This document shows, piece by piece, positions 21,106 to 32,760 of a DNA stretch of 64,000 bases; the stretch's first letter is position 1, and each line of letters begins with the position of its first letter. Where the stretch lies: contig NC_050104.1 of assembly GCF_902167145.1 (NCBI RefSeq), positions 98,343,849 through 98,407,848 of the forward strand, read 5' to 3'. The notes beneath the pieces are model-generated. The model worked only from the letters and a program-made list of their open reading frames with translations. It did not search any database and was not told the DNA's origin. The translations under genes were made by a program, and so were the position numbers. Source of the DNA: Zea mays (taxonomy: Eukaryota; Streptophyta; Magnoliopsida; Poales; Poaceae).

Positions 21106-22559
21106 CCGGCGCGATGACCCACATCCCAAGCCAGGCTGTCGGGTGCGCCCCCACCCCATGTTTGTGCATGCAAAAAATAATATGAAGGCATGCATTAGTC
21201 AAACACGTTTCCCTACATGCGCATAAATTTTTAAATGATTGATTTTCTCCATAAATATAGGATCGCTGCAACACTCATGCAGCTAGGCTCGTCAGGACCA
21301 AATTATGATATATACTGATACAAATTATGCTACATGGTATAGATATTTATACAATTCGATATACTACATAAAAATCTGTTACATGATGCATGCACAAAAT
21401 TAGGATGGCAAAAATGAACGATGAAAGAAAATGAATTGGCATGCATGGAAACAAAAAATCGTATTTAATGCTTTATTTCCTCCGTAAATATAGGATCGCT
21501 CCAAGAGCCATACAGTTATGCTCGTTAAGATCAGTTTGTGATATATATTGATACTAATTATGCTACACGATTTAGATATTTATGCAATTCAGTACACTAC
21601 GTAAAAATATGTTACCTGCTGCATGCATGGAAACAAAAATTCGTATTTAATGTTTTATTTCCGCCATAAATATAAGATCACTCCAACAGTCATACGGGTA
21701 AACTCGTTAGAAGTAGTTTATGATATATACTTATACTAATTATGCTACATGGTGTAGTTATTTATGCATTTCGGTATACTGTGTAAAAATTTATTTTGTG
21801 TTGCATGCACACAAATTTAGGATGGCACGAATGTGCGTTGAAAGGAAATGGATTGACATGCATGAAAATAAAAAAATCTTATTTAAATGTTTTATTTTCT
21901 CCGTAAATATAGGATCGCTCCAACAGTCATGCAACTAGACCCGTTAGAAATAGTTTATGATATATACTTATACAAATTATGTTACACGGTTTAGGTATTT
22001 ATGCAATGCGGTACACTACGTAAAAAAAATCTGGCATGTGGTTCATTGGTGGACGCATCTCCAGGTTCGAGCGTAAAAATCTTAAGTTTTGAGCATAAAA
22101 CCTCTAAGTTATAAGCGTAAATACCGAGCCAATGTGAGAGGTTGGTAGCTCTGGTGGGTTGTATTCACGATCCTATTTTATGGCAGATTCAAAGAAATAT
22201 GAGAGTCGCATCCATGCAGTTTCTATTTTTTGTAGATCCAAAAATCATGGCAGATTGTGGGAGTTTCCATTGCATACGCGAAAATTTTGGATGACATTTT
22301 AGTTTTCACTGCACACATGCGAAAAAATAGGTTGACATGGTTCACATAGAGCATAAATTTTTATACAAAGTCACATAAATACAAACACCGTATAGCATAA
22401 TTGATAAAAAAAATCTGATATCAGTTCAACTAACAGCCCCGCGGGAATTAGGGACATTTTATTGCAACATAAAATCGTATTCATTGTCGTAAAAATCATC
22501 ACTGAAATGTATAAATAGTGTAAGTAGCAGGCATAAAACATAATCACCAATGGCATAAA
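21106..22559. repeat. AT-rich region with a diverged ~235-bp tandem repeat
   Basis: The anchor CC(A/G)TAAATATA(A/G)GATC recurs at 21249, 21482, 21664 and 21901, followed each time by a similar run including ATGATATATACT and a TGCATGCA-rich stretch. Periods are 233, 182 and 237 bp, so the second interval lost about 50 bp. Copies are diverged. The remainder to 22559 has no recognised gene. Origin unknown. Confidence 0.7.
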
Positions 22560-22564
22560 CATGG

Positions 22565-23085
22565 TGTTGGAACTTGCTCTCCTGGGCAAGTAAATCCAAT
22601 GGGAAAGCGGAAAAGAATGCAAGCAAGGTTTAACGTGGGATAGCAATAGCTCTGTTAATCTGGCCTCTCAAGGGCATTGTACGGGGGTATTTATAGGTAC
22701 TCGATCGACCACCCGTCCCTTGTCAAAGACGTTTATGCCCTCGAGTACCCGGTCTATCCCTAGAATATTCTCACAAGAGGAGGTTACAGACTGTCATTAC
22801 GGAAAAGGCTATTACAGACGCAGCCCGTAATACGCTTATCCGTGCGGGGCCCGTTACAGTGGGCTGAATCCCACCTGGGCCTCCCGACGCGGTGAGGACG
22901 TGGGACTAGTAGACTTCGACAGAGCCTTCGTCTTGCCACAGAGAGGAAGAAGGGGGACCGCCGGTCTTCATCCGATCGACGCCTCCGGCTTGCTCGGGCG
23001 CATTCTGTGGATGTGGTCTTCGTCGGTGTGGCGACACCGACGAAGGCATCGAGCGAAGGGTAGCGTGTTCGCCTTCGCTCCAACA
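22565..23085 (-). mobile_element. Solo LTR, 521 bp, TSD CATGG
   Basis: The ends are TGTTGGA and TCCAACA, matching inverted termini. Both flanks carry CATGG (22560-22564 and 23086-23090), a perfect 5-bp target-site duplication. A TATA box (TATAAATAC) lies on the minus strand near 22690, so the LTR is oriented minus. No internal region is present, so this is a solo LTR. The family is not identified. Confidence 0.85.
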
Positions 23086-23090
23086 CATGG

Positions 23091-23619
23091 ATCGGATAGT
23101 TGGTCGCCGGAGGACGATCCTAAGGCCGCTAGATCAAAGGACGCCGCCCAAGCCACCAGATCGGAGGAGTTGGTCGTCGAAGAACGTCAGAGCCACCCAT
23201 GCCTCACGTGCCCGCCATCACCAAAAACAATCGCGCCTCGTGCGATCGCCTAAGCGACCCGCGTCACTCATGGCCACCACAGCCGCTCTTCCACTTTGGG
23301 AGCGTCATTGTCGCTTGGACGCCTGCCTCGGGAGCGTCGTCGTCGCTCGATCCTGGTGGAGCGCCGTCGTTAGTTGCCTGCCTCAGGGCGACACCACCGC
23401 TGGCCCTCGGGATCGCCACCGCTCGCACGGCCGAGGGAACCACCGCCGCCGATCACACATCTGAGGGAACCGCCGTCGCCGCTAAAACTAATCCCTAGCG
23501 GTCTAGGGGTGTTTTTATAGCAGCTCGAACCTGGATCGATTGAACCGAATGACACCGTTGAGCCAGGGCTTCCTCTAGTTATTGGAAGCCCATAGCTCAT
23601 AATATACAATCTATATATG

Positions 23620-23650
<31 letters not shown>

Positions 23651-23866
23651 TTTTATATCCAAAATTTACATATCTCATATTGTATGCACATAAGAAATAA
23701 ATTGAGGATCCATCATCATTGTTTTTGGCACCTTCATTTCATTATATTTTTTCTTGGTTGGTGTTGCATTATTAAAAAGGTTTTTACTTGTGATGACAAA
23801 GTTTTGCTTTGCAATTGTATGGTTAATTGAAAAGGGTTGTGCGTGAGACAGGCAAAGTATCTTTCA
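23091..23866. other. Unassigned DNA with TA/TG microsatellite
   Basis: GC-rich and non-repetitive to about 23510, then AT-rich. A (TA)n-(TG)n microsatellite lies at about 23613-23650. Open frames exist in the GC-rich part, but none has a recognisable protein. Confidence 0.4.
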
Positions 23867-25268
23867 GGCCATCTCGAACGGGTCGTGTAAACGGACGTGC
23901 AAAGTACTGTTTTGCGCTGTAGATTGCACTGTTTGCAGAGTTGAGAGCACCTAGAGGGGGGGGTGAATAGGTGATCCTGTAAAACTTAAAACTTAACACC
24001 ACAAACTTGATTTAGAGTTAGTATAATGAAATCAAGTGAGTAGAGAGGAGAGCTCTTGTGAAGCACAATAGACACAATAAGGACAAGCACAAGAGACACG
24101 AGGATTTTATCCCGTGGTTCGGCCAAGTACAAAACTTGCCTACTCCACGTTGTGGCGTACCAATGGACGAGAGTTGCACTCAACTCCTCTCAAGTGATCC
24201 AATGATCAACTTGAATACCACGGTGTTCTTTTTACTTTGCTCTTTTCCCGTTTGCGAGGAATCTCCACAACTTGGAGTCTCTCACCCTTACAATAAGAAT
24301 CAATATGCAGCACAAGAGTAAGGGAGGGAAGCAACACACTCAAAAACCACGGCAAATACGCACACACACGATCAAGACTTGAGCTCAAGACAATATCTCA
24401 AGGTTCTCACTAGAACAGAGCTCAAATCACTAAGAATGTCAAACTAGTGCGCAAGAGTGAAGTGTGAATGATCAACAATGCTCAAAGGTTGCTTGGTGTG
24501 CTCCTCCATGCGCCTAGGGGTCCCTTTTATAGCCCCAAGGCAGCTAGGAGCCGTTGAGAGCATTCCAGGAAGGCAATTCTTGTCTTCTGTCGCCTGGCGC
24601 ACCGGACAGTCCGGTGCACCACCGGACACTGTCCGGTGCGGATTTCTTTCCTTCTTTGGCGAAGCCGACCGTTGGCGCTTTGAAGCCGTTGGCGCACCGG
24701 ACACTGTCCGGTGCACACCGGACAGTCCGGTGCCCCCTTCCGACCGTTGGCTCGGCCACGTGTCTCGCGTGGATCGCGCGGCCGACCGTTGGCCCGGCCG
24801 ACCGTTGGCTCACCGGACAGTCCGGTGCACACCGGACAGTCCGGTGAATTTTAGCCGTATGCCGTTAATTACTTCCCGAGAGCAGCAAGTTCGCCTGAGT
24901 CTGCCTGACGCACCGGACACTGTCCGGTGCACCACCGCACACTGTCCGGTGCACCACCGGACAGTCCGGTGCACCCAGGCTGAGCTGACTTTGGCTGAAC
25001 AAAGCCATCTTTAATTCCAACTTGATTTTTCCTGTTTTCAGCACTTAGACACAATACATTAGTCTCTAAAACAATGTACTAAGTCTGAGAAACATACCTT
25101 TATACTTGATTTGTACTTTGTCCACCATTTAACACTTAGGCACTTGTGTTGGACACTAAATGACCAAAATACTTAGAAATGGCCCAAGGGCATATTTCCC
25201 TTTCAAGAGTGGAGTTTGAAATACGGAATGAGATAGGGAGTGGAATAGGGAGTCTGCTGGAGATAGCC
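23867..25268 (+). mobile_element. MITE-like element interrupted by a solo LTR
   Basis: The left end GGCCATCTCGAAC at 23867 and the right end GGAGATAGCC at 25268 are imperfect inverted repeats. Removing the nested LTR (23942-25205) and one duplication copy leaves about 133 bp. TCA flanks both sides (23864-23866, 25269-25271). Related sequences occur near 27039, 28180 and 49223. Superfamily uncertain. Confidence 0.5.
23942..25205 (-). mobile_element. Solo copia (Sirevirus-type) LTR, TSD AGAGT
   Basis: 1264 bp from TGAGAGCACC to CCCTTTCA, the reverse complement layout of the LTRs at 40100 and 47769. It holds many CACCGGACAGTCCGGTG palindromes at 24596-24975. AGAGT on both sides (23937-23941 and 25206-25210) is a perfect target-site duplication, and no internal region remains. 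This is the product of recombination between the two LTRs of one element. Frames rich in TVRC and DSPV here are translations of the palindromes. Confidence 0.95.
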
Positions 25269-27036
25269 TCACATGAGGAAGTAGTGTTTCTAGATTCTAC
25301 CAGAGCCTATAGCTTTTTCACACTAGAGGACTATTTTGACTAGCATATAGCTCGTGCTAACGCTATGATTGCGGAAAGGGGAGTGCGAGGAGGGGTTGAC
25401 GGCGACGCGAGTGAGGAAGAGGGGGAGAGGATAGCAGGGTTGTGAGGGAGGGAGAAGGGAGAGGGACGAGAGATGAGAGATGAGGAATGATTCAAAAAAT
25501 ATTGTCCATTGGATTTAAGTGAGTAAGGAAGATTGGTTATATAGCGATCTGAACAGTTGGTTTTGATGGTGTGTTAAGTGTGAGTGCAATTTGTTTGGTG
25601 GATTTAGTAGAAGTTATATGTGTGGGTGTGATTTGATTGTGCGGGTTTTGCAAAGTTTAAACTGTTGGATTATATAGTGGTATAGATTTTGGGTGTGATT
25701 TTTTCGAAATAAATGGAGAAATTCTTGCTCTGGGCTTCAAGATCGTTTTGATTTATGAGAGAGATCGTGTTCTTTGCTTCCAAGAAGAAACAACTAGTCT
25801 ATGTTGTAGGCATGTTTGGTTTGCTGCCTAACTTGTCGCTCTTTGCCTAACTTTTCTGCCTAAGATTAGTTCTTCAATTCAAACGACTAACCTTAGGCAA
25901 AGTGTGGCATAGTTAGCCACGAACCAAACACGAGTTTTTTCTTCTAACAAACAATTGTTGGGATGAAGGAAGAAAGTATGGTGCCCATTGATTTACATGA
26001 AACACTAATATGTCACGTCATATAAGATTTTATCGATCGGTAAGTGGTGACCATGCTAATGTTTGAATGTCAATCTTCTAAAGTGACTGGATAGAGTGTT
26101 GGCTAGTTAGCAGGGCGGGTGGTGGGGTCGTGTGGAGGGGGACGGAGAAGGAGAGGGACGAGGGATGAGAGATGATCTAAATAATATTGTTTGTTGAATT
26201 TGAGTAATGAAGAAGGGGCTTATCCAATGATCGGAACCGTTGGTTTTAATGGTGTGGTAAGTCTGGTGCAATTTGTTTGATGAATTTAGTGGAGATTATG
26301 GGTGTGAGGGTGATTTGTTTTTGTGGGTTTTGCAAAGTTTAAAGTGGTGGATTATATAGTGGTATAGATAACATGTCAAATCTAGCATTGAGATTTGATA
26401 TAGATCAACTATTTATAGAGTGGGTAAAGTTAGGTCTAGAACTCAGTGGTTAGGGGAAAGACTGCCCCTATGGTATTATATTAAGAAGAAACTCATTGGA
26501 ACCTTGGTTGATAAAAGTCACGAAATCTGGCCCCCGTGCAACATGAGGATTCGCCCCCTATGATGAGGACATGGACACCAACTATATGATCAAGGCCCAA
26601 TCAATGATAGAGTGTCAAACCAAATTGGAGTTGAAGTCCAATTTATTCGTGAGTCTTGTTCATTCAAACCAAATTAAAGTAAAGCATTCTTGGCGAGGTC
26701 ACTTATGTGTCACTGGTGATAACCAACAGAGAATTGATGTAGTGATTGTAAGGATCCGTCCACCCAAAGCCTTGGATCATCAACATCGAAACCTCCACCT
26801 AATTAAGTTATCCTACCTTACAGATGACCAGGTCTCACCCTCTATTAATTGCTATCAAGATTCAAGTTGCCCGTGAGGTATAATCCTACCTATAGAAGGA
26901 GAAGAACGAGAGATGAGAGATGATCTAGAAAACACGTCGGATATACGCTTACCTGTGCAGCCAAAAAATCCTTGCAACCACAAGCAAGGTCGCCCAACAA
27001 AACCCAATTTTTGCTTGACGAGGCTAAACGGTAGTA
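25269..27036. repeat. Unassigned DNA with a 260-bp direct repeat
   Basis: Segments 25430-25688 and 26106-26369 are diverged direct copies, both starting near AGCAGGG and ending GATTATATAGTGGTATAGAT. A third short match to their starts is near 26895-26930. No coding content recognised. The nature of the repeat is unclear. Confidence 0.6.
25808..25935. mobile_element. Putative small MITE
   Basis: About 125 bp with imperfect terminal inverted repeats: GGCATGTTTGGTTTG on the left and CGAACCAAACACG on the right. It lies between the two direct repeat copies. No clear target-site duplication seen. Confidence 0.45.
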
Positions 27037-27038
27037 AC

Positions 27039-27269
27039 ATCATCTCCAGCAGCTTATCCATATCCATATTTAAACTACACTTTATAAATAGTGCAATCTA
27101 AAATGTAAAACGATGCAAAACGGTGTTTTTAGTGACTATATAGGTTTAATGTACAGTGGTTCACCCATATGGTCATCAAAAATATTTTTTTTGCATCGTT
27201 TTGCATTGTAGATTGTATTGTTTGTATTTTAAATATAGATATAGATACGAGTAAACTGCCGGAGATGAT
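27039..27269. mobile_element. MITE-like foldback element
   Basis: About 230 bp with long imperfect inverted halves. The left half starts ATCATCTCCAGCAG and contains AAAACGATGCAAAACG; the right half mirrors it, with TTTGCATCGTTTTGCA and CCGGAGATGAT. It resembles the MITE-like element at 23867. Confidence 0.6.
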
Positions 27270-28392
27270 TTAAGAGGCAGCAGGCATACCTTTAGACGGA
27301 AAGAAAAACCCTAGATCTCGACTTGTAGCCACGCGAGAGCTACATTGGAGAGCCTTGACCTTAGCTGACATATATACTATTTACTGGTCATTAAAATACA
27401 ACTGGAGCCGACAGTGTATATGCACATGCAGAATCTTAAGGTGGGCTCGGTTCATTAATGCGGGGTGCAACGACGCTGACGTGGCTTGATTGATTCTTAA
27501 GACGTGTTCAGGAAGTGGCTTTAGCATCCTAGTACTCCACTAAAGCAGTTTCAGCTTTGATCTGCTATCCTTGTTTCAAAGACCACTTCCACGGTTCCTC
27601 CACTCACACTACTCCGAGTGGAGAAGTCCCTACTACCGCCGTCTTTGCTCCAACTAAAAACGACTGGTGAAGTGGTGATATCCAACACCACCGCGCGTCT
27701 TCACTCTTCTTCTTTGTATACAAGAATAAATATTTTAAGGCAGTTCTAGTTGTCACTAATCATCACGACGCCAGGCTAATCAGCTGACTGGTGGGCCCGA
27801 CAGAAAGACGAACCCTAAAATCGTCCTGCAAAAGCGAGCATACAAGGGAAGGGAAGCGAAGGCACGCTCGGTGGGGCCGGCCAAGCATGCATGCATGGAG
27901 AAGGTGCTGTGTCTGCAAACCAGCCGGGAGTGCTGGTGGCCGCGCCAACATCCCCATTGGAGAAGAGGAAGTAGCTCACTTTACCGAAGCATTCTGTCTG
28001 GTCTCTGCCAGCAACTTCCTCAATCCTCACGGCTGATGCAATCATGAGCGTTGTTGATCGTCTTCTTAACTTCCATCTGTGACTGTATACTAACATCCTA
28101 GTAGGGCCGGGTTGCACTGATGCACTTCCAATCGATGGTGTTTACTTATTTACAGCTTCCTCTATTTTTTTTTGGCTTTTTAGACCGTGTCCAACACTTC
28201 ACACATATGATCATTTAAAACACTATTCTGCATTGTATTTTTTACATTGTATATTTTATTGTTCGCAGAGTCGAGTTTGAACATGGATAAAGGAAAGGGT
28301 AAGCTGATGAAGATAGCCTTATAGTTGGTGCATGTTGCTTCCTCCTATCCATTTGTACAGGGTGTATTATGATTTGGAGAAGTCCTCAGAAA
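27270..28392. other. Unassigned DNA with a MITE-like fragment
   Basis: No supported gene. The segment about 28178-28285 (ending TTCGCAGAGTCGAGTTTG) resembles the interior of the MITE-like element at 23867, including GCAGAGT at the point where that copy was hit by an LTR. The DNA near 27780-28030 is more GC-rich and may be low-copy. Confidence 0.4.
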
Positions 28393-28397
28393 CATGT

Positions 28398-29508
28398 TGT
28401 TGGTGTTTCAAACCTCGCTCCAACAAGTAAATTTATTATGCGCATTCCGGGCTCTATACGGTGTGCGCGGTGGGCGCACGATTTATACTGATTCGGGCAG
28501 AACGTCACTACATCCAGTCATCGGTGGCTTACGCTACCGGCACTATTGATGATCAAAGCTCGTAGAAGGGGTTCCAAGCAGACGAGAGACGGAGGAGAGG
28601 ATCTCAAGTCTCTTATTCGTGGTGGAGGTGGTTACAAGGTGAAGTCCTAGTGAAGTCTTGGCTTGGCGGCGGGGCTCCAACCTCCGTGTCCTCCTCCTAT
28701 TAGTCGGTCTTTTGGGTGTCGTCTCGTCCGGGGTCCGTCCTTGCATCCGAGAGCACTCCGAGGAAAAGAACCTCCCGTGTTCGGGGGCCGGTCTCCTCCT
28801 TTTATAGGCTAAGGAGGAGGGTCGGCCCATTGTGTCTTCTATAGGAAGGAGTCATCGGGTGATGGTAAAACTAGACGTTCCACCATGGGGTAAATCCACG
28901 TGTGCTTGTGGTCGCCTAGCTCGCTGTATCGTATTCTTTATTGCGGATAGCGCGGGCAGCGTAGGGTCCGAGCGCCATCTTTCTAGCTACATCGACCCCT
29001 GGACTTCGTAGCTTAGGGCTCGATGCGGCTTGTCGTGTTGCGCCCTGCCAGCGGCCTGCGCACTCAGCCCTAGTCTCGATAGGTTATGAGTGCGTTGTTG
29101 GTTGGGTGACGTGCGGGCCATAAATGTGACGCAGTCCGAGGGGCTCGAGGTCATGAGTGCTCTACGGTCCAAGGGGTCCGTAGGTCATGAATGGGAGGCG
29201 GACCGACACCCCCACTGTGGCTTGACGCTAGGCGCGGTTAATGCGGCCGGTCATTTATGATGGGTCGGTCTTAGGCCAGGCACGGGATCCACTCGAGTGG
29301 TTTCCCTTCGGCACGCCTAGCCCCCCTATCCAGTTCTGCCACACCCAACCTCGAGCTCGGTACCGCGGGGTTCGTCCAGGGCGAGTTCTTTTATGGTAGA
29401 CATTACATGTCTCCTCCGAACGACCAGTGGGCCCTAGTTGCTAGAGGCCTTTTACCTCGTGTGCTCGCTGACTGATGGCCCCAGGGACCAGAGATCGTAT
29501 CCTCGACA
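28398..29508 (-). repeat. 3' LTR of minus-strand gypsy element
   Basis: About 1111 bp, beginning TGTTGGTG and ending CCTCGACA on the plus strand. A minus-strand TATA (TATAAAAGG) is near 28800. The segment from 28612 onward is repeated at 32761-33652 and 33816-34690. Confidence 0.75.
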
Positions 29509-29530
29509 GTAGCCCCCGACCCCCGGTGGG
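29509..29530 (-). promoter_or_regulatory. Polypurine tract, minus strand
   Basis: On the minus strand GGGGGTCGGGGGCTAC sits directly before the LTR start TGTCGAGG. It resembles the CGGGGGCT tract of the Grande-like element. Confidence 0.7.
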
Positions 29531-30004
29531 AGGGTGGCTCCGCTCGAGGTCTAGTCTCGGATCAGGTGGTGTCTTTTATGCTAGCGCGTACTTCCGCAGT
29601 TTTGCGTATTTGGTGCCGAAACATCGCTTCTTTGCATATGCGGCGCTTGGTATCTAACCCGCTTTGCCACACCTTGTGGTTTTCTATAAATGATCCATCC
29701 CTTGAGCGGCTTCGACGTGTCTTGCCTTACTTTCTTTGTTGATGGGCGATTTCTTTGTGGGCCTTTTGAACTCAGACAAGAGCCCAATGGAAGAGTGTCC
29801 CCCCAGTGACACGGGGTACGGGCCTTTCTTCCTTCCGCTTCCATATTCTCAAGACTGTGCTTGCCTCATCTTCTTCCTTGTGCAGCCAAGTGATCTCAAT
29901 GGGTCCAAGGAAATACTTTGGAATGTCTTTTTGTCCGAGCAGGATCCTGATCCTCTCGTCGTAGACCTCCTCGGACCTTCGGGAGTTTTTGTCTGCTACC
30001 CACG
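29531..30004. other. Gypsy 3' internal region
   Basis: Non-pol DNA next to the polypurine tract. A plus-strand open stretch through 29736-30004 could be part of the antisense gene that resumes after the solo LTR, but I cannot support its exons. Confidence 0.35.
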
Positions 30005-31303
30005 TGTTGGGTATCATACTTAGGGTACCTAGAGTACATCCCTAAATACACGCTTAACCCTAAGGCGACCATCAGACCATTTCCCGAGGTCACAAGAGCG
30101 CAAACCGCACTTCACCCGAGGCTTCCCTCAATGATCATCATAGCTTCGCTTCTTCAGAGCCTGTCCTCGGACAAGGTATGTTCTCAGAAGAATCCTCGTC
30201 CCAGTCGAGGTCCCCTCTCCCCAGAACCGTTGTCTCCGCCTCGTACGAGCCCGTCTTCGGTAAGGAAGGGAACCCCGAGGCAGGACTTAGCCGAAGTTCG
30301 TAGGGGATATGAGCATTCAATGCACATACCTACGCTATGTAGAGTTGAAGGTGAATAGGAGCAACAAGATCGCGGTTCTGTCAAACTTCAACAACTACGA
30401 TGACGCATGCGACCACTGTTCCCGCACGTCGCCTGCCAACTCCCGCGGGATGCACATACGATAAGAGCGCAAATTGGCCCTTGGGCACAAACTCTGCCTT
30501 GCCCGAAGTCGACCATGGCCTCGGGACAAACTCCACCTCGCCGAGCCCGGACTCGGCTACCTGCTCCCCGCGAATCCTATAGGAGGCCACTCCTTCAACT
30601 GTGCCTCGTACATCTTCAAATCTTGGAGCGGACTCGGCCACTACCTCAGGCAGACTTCCGTCTCACCCGAGCCCAGCTTCAACCTCGATGTCAGCAATGG
30701 AAAGGCGCCTGACGTCACCATAAACAACAGAGCTTACGTATTACTCTAGGAATTTTTGCCATACTCAGTACTGTTCAACCACTACGGCATGGGCAACCTC
30801 CTTGTCAAGGGGCTCGGGTACGTGACCGAGCCCTCGTCTCTCAGCGGAAATCGAGCGTCTCCACCAAACAAAAGTCAACAACAAGTACAAGCCCCATGCT
30901 CCAAGCCATACCGTCTACATAGGCTCGGCTTCGCCTCCTCATCGTACGCGGCCAACTCTGGTACTCCTCGCAGCCCACCTTGAGGCTATAAATAGGGGCA
31001 GTCTATGACCTTAAGGGGGCAGGACAAACACTTCATGGTTTTCTCCTCCACCACGATATTGGCACTTGCCTCAATCAACCCAAGGGACTTGGTATCCTTC
31101 CCTCTCCTTCTCATCTTGTACTCTCTACTACAAGCACTTAGGTGCAAGTAATATAAGGCTCGTCCTCCAACTGCTGGAAGTAGGGCTACCTATCGCCCGA
31201 ACCAGGATAAAACGACTTGTGTTATCTTTCATCACCCATCTAGGTTAGGGACACACAACATTATTTCACTGGTTGGTTACACCCTCAGGTCAAGACATCG
31301 ACA
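30005..31303 (+). mobile_element. Solo gypsy-type LTR, near-perfect TSD
   Basis: 1299 bp from TGTTGGGTATC to CATCGACA with a TATA box (TATAAATAGG, about 30989). The flanks are CCACG on the left and CCACA on the right; the single difference is a G-to-A change in a CpG context, as methylated DNA often shows. No internal region is present. Family not identified. Confidence 0.7.
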
Positions 31304-31773
31304 CCACACGATGCTCGAGTTCGTCGACGGCGAGGTGGCCGGTCTCCGTGCCCGCTTGGTGGAGGCGGACCGTCGTGTCATGGGTCATTATTGCCTTTTG
31401 CTTTCACGGAGATCATTTTTTGGTTGTCTTGACCTCTCTTTGTCCTTTTCAGAACTGGAACTGGAGGTAATGAGCCTCTGCGAGGGCACGGACGAGGTGG
31501 TCACCTTTGTCTGATCCTAGGGCACCAATCGAGGAGTGTGCGTTCTTGACGTCACTAACCGGGTGCGCCTAGCCGTCAGTCGTGGCACTCATCATGGTGC
31601 TACCAGGGCTCTAGCCTTCGCAGTTCTGGTCAGGCTTCGGGCTCGGTATTGGCACCATGTTAGAGAATGCAACCGCTAGCGCCCTGGAGGACTTTGAGGA
31701 TGACTTCGGCATGGCCGCCAAGGCCATGGTTGACATCCTCCCGTTGAAGGACGTAATCCATGAATCTTCCTAG
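31304..31773 (+). pseudogene. 3' end of an antisense gene of the deleted gypsy element
   Basis: Plus-strand coding pieces run opposite to the element. The first encodes FVDGEVAGLRARLVEADRRV. After an intron-like gap ending in TTTTCAG near 31450 comes ELELEVMSLCEG. The last frame, ending at TAG 31771-31773, encodes SALEDFEDDFGMAAKAMVDI. The helical Glu/Arg/Leu-rich character and acidic tail match the C-termini of reverse-strand genes in Grande-like elements. Reading frame is lost between the pieces (stops near 31512). The 5' part is missing or interrupted by the solo LTR. Confidence 0.45.
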
Positions 31774-32713
31774 CTAGGTCGCAGTCATAGGCTGCTGTTG
31801 TCATAAGATCACATGGGCGTGTTCGTCCCTAAACTTTTATAATGTTGTCGTGTCTCTTTAGACCGGTTGTAACACGCCCTGCACCCCTTTCTTCCTATCC
31901 TTGATGACATTTCTAGAGTTTAGCATGGAAAGAAAGGATTTTGATGTACGTATTTCGGGACCTCGCTCGTTGGTAATATGGGATTTGTTGAGGGAGGCAT
32001 ATCATTTCTTCGCACACATTCCATTCGCTGGAAGGGAGAGTGCAAGCCGTCTCATGCCTCCCTTGTCGGTTGAGGTCTCGGTAGGCCTCTTTCTTTTTGC
32101 GAGGCAAGCCCCTGAGTCTCCCCATTTGTTACGAGGGATCTGTATGGGGGCATGTCCCATCTTTTTACATCTCCTTCCCACGCATCACGTTCTCTAGAAG
32201 GGGAAGTGTGAGATGTACCATGCTTCCCTTGGTGGTTGAGATCATGGTGCTCAGTCGGCTTCGAACGGCTAATCCGAATGGACCCTTTTTTGCGGAGCGA
32301 ACCCCTGAGTCCGATGTTCGCTAAAGGGGATTCGTCTGGGGGGCGTCCATCTTTTTAATACTTCTTCCCATGTATTTCGTTCACTAGAAGGGTAAGGGTG
32401 AGCAGTACCATTCTTCCTTCGATGGTCGAGATCATGGCGCTCAGTGAGCTCCAAACGGGTGATCTGAGTGAGGCCCTGGTTCCTTTCATAGGATCCAGGC
32501 GCGGGGTCCGCTGGGGACCATCTTCATATTCATAGGTTCCGACTCATATAATTGTCGACCCTATTCGACCGAGTTCGATGGCTCATTGCCTCTCTCTGCG
32601 GTAAACCATGAGTCAGACATTCTGTGGGACTCGAACACAATTTAAAAGTGCCCTTGGCGCTTGTGCTCTAGGGTACTTGTTGCTGTGGTGCCTACTTCAT
32701 AATCGCCCTGCTC
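31774..32713. repeat. Gypsy internal region with diverged ~160-190-bp repeats
   Basis: The pattern AGAAGGG(A/T)AAG(T/G)GTGAG...ACCAT(G/T)CTTCC...GGT(T/C)GAGATCATGG(T/C)GCTCAG recurs near 32196 and 32385, with a more diverged copy near 32036. No gene supported. Confidence 0.6.
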
Positions 32714-32756
32714 TAGGGTTTTGGGTTTAGGGTTTATGGTTTATTGTTTAGGGTTA
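32714..32756 (+). repeat. Degenerate plant telomere-like repeats
   Basis: A short run of TTTAGGG-related units (GGGTTTAGGG, GTTTATGG, TTTAGGGTTA) ends exactly where the truncated LTR copy begins. It looks like filler DNA at a break. Confidence 0.65.
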
Positions 32757-32760
32757 GTCT

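Noticed and set aside
24478..25054. Overlapping open frames on both strands rich in TVRC, DSPV and CTGL
   Set aside because: They are translations of the CACCGGACTGTCCGGTG palindromes in a solo LTR. The same shadow frames occur at 40379-40799 and 47930-48468.
26430..26520. tRNA-like or SINE-like sequence (CTCAGTGGTTAGGGG)
   Set aside because: It resembles a tRNA A-box, but no B-box (GGTTCGAATCC-like) follows at the right distance and no cloverleaf can be drawn.
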